A stretch of DNA of 64,000 nt from assembly GCA_963555775.3 (NCBI GenBank), contig CAUVWY020000009.1, forward strand, positions 806,001 to 870,000. Reading direction: 5' to 3'. This stretch comes from JAJEDW01 sp963555775. GTDB taxonomy: Bacteria > Acidobacteriota > Terriglobia > 20CM-2-55-15. How positions within the stretch are numbered: position 1 is the stretch's first letter; the number at the start of each line of letters is the position of its first letter. This document shows, piece after piece, positions 62,594-64,000 of this stretch. The notes under the pieces are model-generated. The model was not told where the DNA came from. It made no database searches and saw only the letters and a program-made list of their open reading frames with translations. The translations under genes were made by a program, and so were the position numbers.

Positions 62594-63430
62594 CTATTTC
62601 TCGGCCACGATATATACGATGAAAACGTCGTCGGCTTCGCCTTGTTCGGCGGGCGCGAACTCCCCGTTTCCTTCGTTGGTTTCTTCGTCGGTTCCTTCCC
62701 AGTACACGGTGGCGCGCTCGAAGCCAGCCTCGATCAGGATTTCGCGGATTTCAGGGAGTGTCCAGAGACGCCAGTCGTAGGTGAACGCTTCGTTGATCCT
62801 GGAGCCGTCGGGGAAGTTGAAGTGGATCTGGCACTGGTAGTCGCCGTTGATGGGGTTGTAGGATTTCTGTTCCCAGATGTAGGTGAACCGTCCCTGCTCT
62901 TTTTTGGTGCGTTCGCGCATTTCCCTGTACGCGGCCGAGCCGCCGTACGCGTCGAGCATGAACAGGCCACCGTCCACCAGTCCGTCATGGACGTGTCCAA
63001 AGTATTGCCGCAGCAGATCGCGGCTTTTGAATATCCAGTAGCTGAAGTTCATCGCCAGCACGATATCGACTGGACCGCTGTCGACTTCGAGCACATTGGC
63101 GTTTATGAGTTCAATCCGATTCTGGGCGTGGCGAGGCAATCCGGCGATACGAAACTGGCGTCCCCACTCCTGAACGCCGGGGTCCAGGTCGACCGCAATC
63201 GCGCGATTGGTCTTGCGGCGGCGGACCCACTCGCACGCCGTATTCGCGGTTCCGGCGAAGTCTTCGCGCAGGAGCCTTGCCCTGCGCCCGCGCAGCTTGC
63301 GATAGGTGTCGTCCGCAAAATCGATCTCGGCCTCGACACATTGGACGGCAGCCTCGTATAGCACGTGCACGTCCGAGCGTTCGGCCATCGTGCGTTTCTT
63401 TCTGCCGGAAAGGGCTGTCTTTGCGGGCAT
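62594..63430 (-). CDS. Class I SAM-dependent methyltransferase
   Basis: 278 residues from ATG 63430 (upstream GGAAG); a further in-frame ATG (MAERSDVHVLYE) is possible. SAM-binding signs: REDFAGTANTACEWVRRRKT near residues 55-75, AIAVDLDPGVQEWG, VDIVLAMNFSYWIFKSRDLL and GLFMLDAYGGSAAY. Substrate unknown. The protein has an acidic C-terminal tail (EGTDEETNEGNGEF). No clear operon partners. Confidence 0.78.
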   Translation of the reverse strand: MPAKTALSGRKKRTMAERSDVHVLYEAAVQCVEAEIDFADDTYRKLRGRRARLLREDFAGTANTACEWVRRRKTNRAIAVDLDPGVQEWGRQFRIAGLPRHAQNRIELINANVLEVDSGPVDIVLAMNFSYWIFKSRDLLRQYFGHVHDGLVDGGLFMLDAYGGSAAYREMRERTKKEQGRFTYIWEQKSYNPINGDYQCQIHFNFPDGSRINEAFTYDWRLWTLPEIREILIEAGFERATVYWEGTDEETNEGNGEFAPAEQGEADDVFIVYIVAEK

Positions 63431-63678
63431 CTGAACACTTCCTTCGGATCGCCGCCGATATCCCAATTATCCGCGGCGCCGGGCCGGCCGCGTGAAACCC
63501 CGATTGGCTATGATCCACGATCCGGCCCGGGAGGGCAAAGGCCGATGTCAGCAACAGTATCGACAGGCGCTCGAAGCCGCGCCCGAACCAGGCTGCGGCC
63601 GGGCCGCTGCCTGGTGGAGCCACTTGCCAGCCACCGTCACCGGATATATCATTCTGAAGAAGGAGTTGGCGGCCACCC

Positions 63679-63906
63679 ATGAGTACCATCGAATCGGTTG
63701 TTTCCAGCGATCCCGAGATTCTGGGAGGAACTCCCGTATTTGCCGGGACACGTGTACCGATCAAGAACCTCATCGACTATCTTGCCGCAGGCGATGGTTT
63801 GGACCAGTTCCTCGAGGATTTTCCGTCCGTTAGCCGGCAACAAGCCGTTGCAGCCCTTGAATTAACGAAAGAACTCCTGACGTCTCGTGCTCATCCTGCT
63901 GGATGA
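63679..63906 (+). CDS. DUF433 antitoxin-like protein
   Basis: 75 residues: SDPEILGGTPVFAGTRVPIK, NLIDYLAAGDGLDQFLEDFP and VSRQQAVAALELTKELL are the DUF433 helix-turn-helix signature. DUF433 proteins are usually antitoxins paired with DUF5615 PIN-like toxins. The partner begins at 63887 and overlaps by 20 bases. Confidence 0.88.
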   Translation: MSTIESVVSSDPEILGGTPVFAGTRVPIKNLIDYLAAGDGLDQFLEDFPSVSRQQAVAALELTKELLTSRAHPAG

Positions 63907-64000
63907 ATTCCTCCCACGACCACTCGCTCGCCTGCTGACCGGCCATGAAGTCCGAACCGTCGCGCAGATGGGCTGGTCAGGACTGACGAACGGCAAGTTG
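63887..64000 (+). CDS. DUF5615 PIN-like toxin, N-terminal fragment
   Basis: 38 residues from GTG 63887 to the window end: MLILLDEFLPRPLARLLTGH, EVRTVAQMGWSGLTNGKL, the standard start of DUF5615 (Mut7-C/PIN-like) proteins. It forms a toxin-antitoxin-like pair with the overlapping DUF433 gene. The gene is cut by the window edge. Confidence 0.82.
   Translation, partial: MLILLDEFLPRPLARLLTGHEVRTVAQMGWSGLTNGKL

Overview
The window looks like chromosome of a GC-rich Gram-negative bacterium. Evidence includes many Sec signal peptides and lipoboxes, a Tat signal, outer-membrane beta-barrels, PQQ-type beta-propeller dehydrogenases, secreted DUF6152/CHRD proteins and a fused two-oxo-acid dehydrogenase E1. 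This mix resembles Acidobacteriota (Vicinamibacteria-like) or some marine proteobacteria, but no marker gene here fixes the taxon. Two ordinary chromosomal blocks (about 1-9.6 kb and 43.7-64 kb) flank a 34 kb accessory island that is rich in defence genes and heavily broken by insertion sequences.

Left block. A TRAP transporter (dctP tail, dctQ, dctM) is followed by a ferredoxin-like protein and an unknown cysteine-containing partner. Next come an exported HpcH/HpaI-type aldolase, two related secreted proteins, a DUF6152 protein on the other strand, and a fused alpha/beta E1 dehydrogenase. Together they suggest uptake and oxidation of an organic acid.

Island (9.6-43.7 kb). It opens with decayed genes (RecG-like AlbA_2 protein, trypsin-like protease) and a two-gene membrane-protein unit, bracketed in part by a 41-bp direct repeat. 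Then comes an operon of Phd-type antitoxin, PIN toxin and a type I restriction subunit HsdR that carries a complete LexA/UmuD-like S24 peptidase domain at its C-terminus. A lower-GC segment follows (P63C-domain gene, small unknown genes, a DNA methyltransferase-HNH fusion, two tRNA-like sequences). It has been cut by an ISNCY element and by four copies of one 1603-bp IS3-family element. One IS3 copy was itself hit by an IS21-family element and by an ISAs1-type element whose transposase is fused to a DruA (DUF4338) domain. I could reconstruct the interrupted P63C, methyltransferase-HNH, IS1595 transposase and MITE-split genes to single open frames by removing each insertion with one target duplication. 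The right part of the island is a type I RM locus on the minus strand: X-Y (unknown pair), hsdM, hsdS, a Septu-like ATPase/HNH pair whose ATPase was gutted at IS3 copy D, an hsdR/hsdS chimeric remnant, a second X-family gene split by a 124-bp MITE, and a truncated PIN toxin.

Right block (43.7-64 kb). It holds secreted PQQ-propeller proteins, an EamA transporter, two RNA-modification enzymes in an overlapping operon, a lipoprotein metallo-beta-lactamase, beta-barrel proteins, a CHRD protein, an M16 peptidase, a Tat-exported amidohydrolase, a zinc phospholipase/P1-nuclease-type protein, a methyltransferase and a DUF433/DUF5615 toxin-antitoxin-like pair running off the end.

The most distinctive items are the HsdR-S24 fusion coupled to a toxin-antitoxin pair, the recurring X-family protein with different partners, and the DruA-transposase fusion with a perfect A_AAA_AAG slippery site at its frame break.
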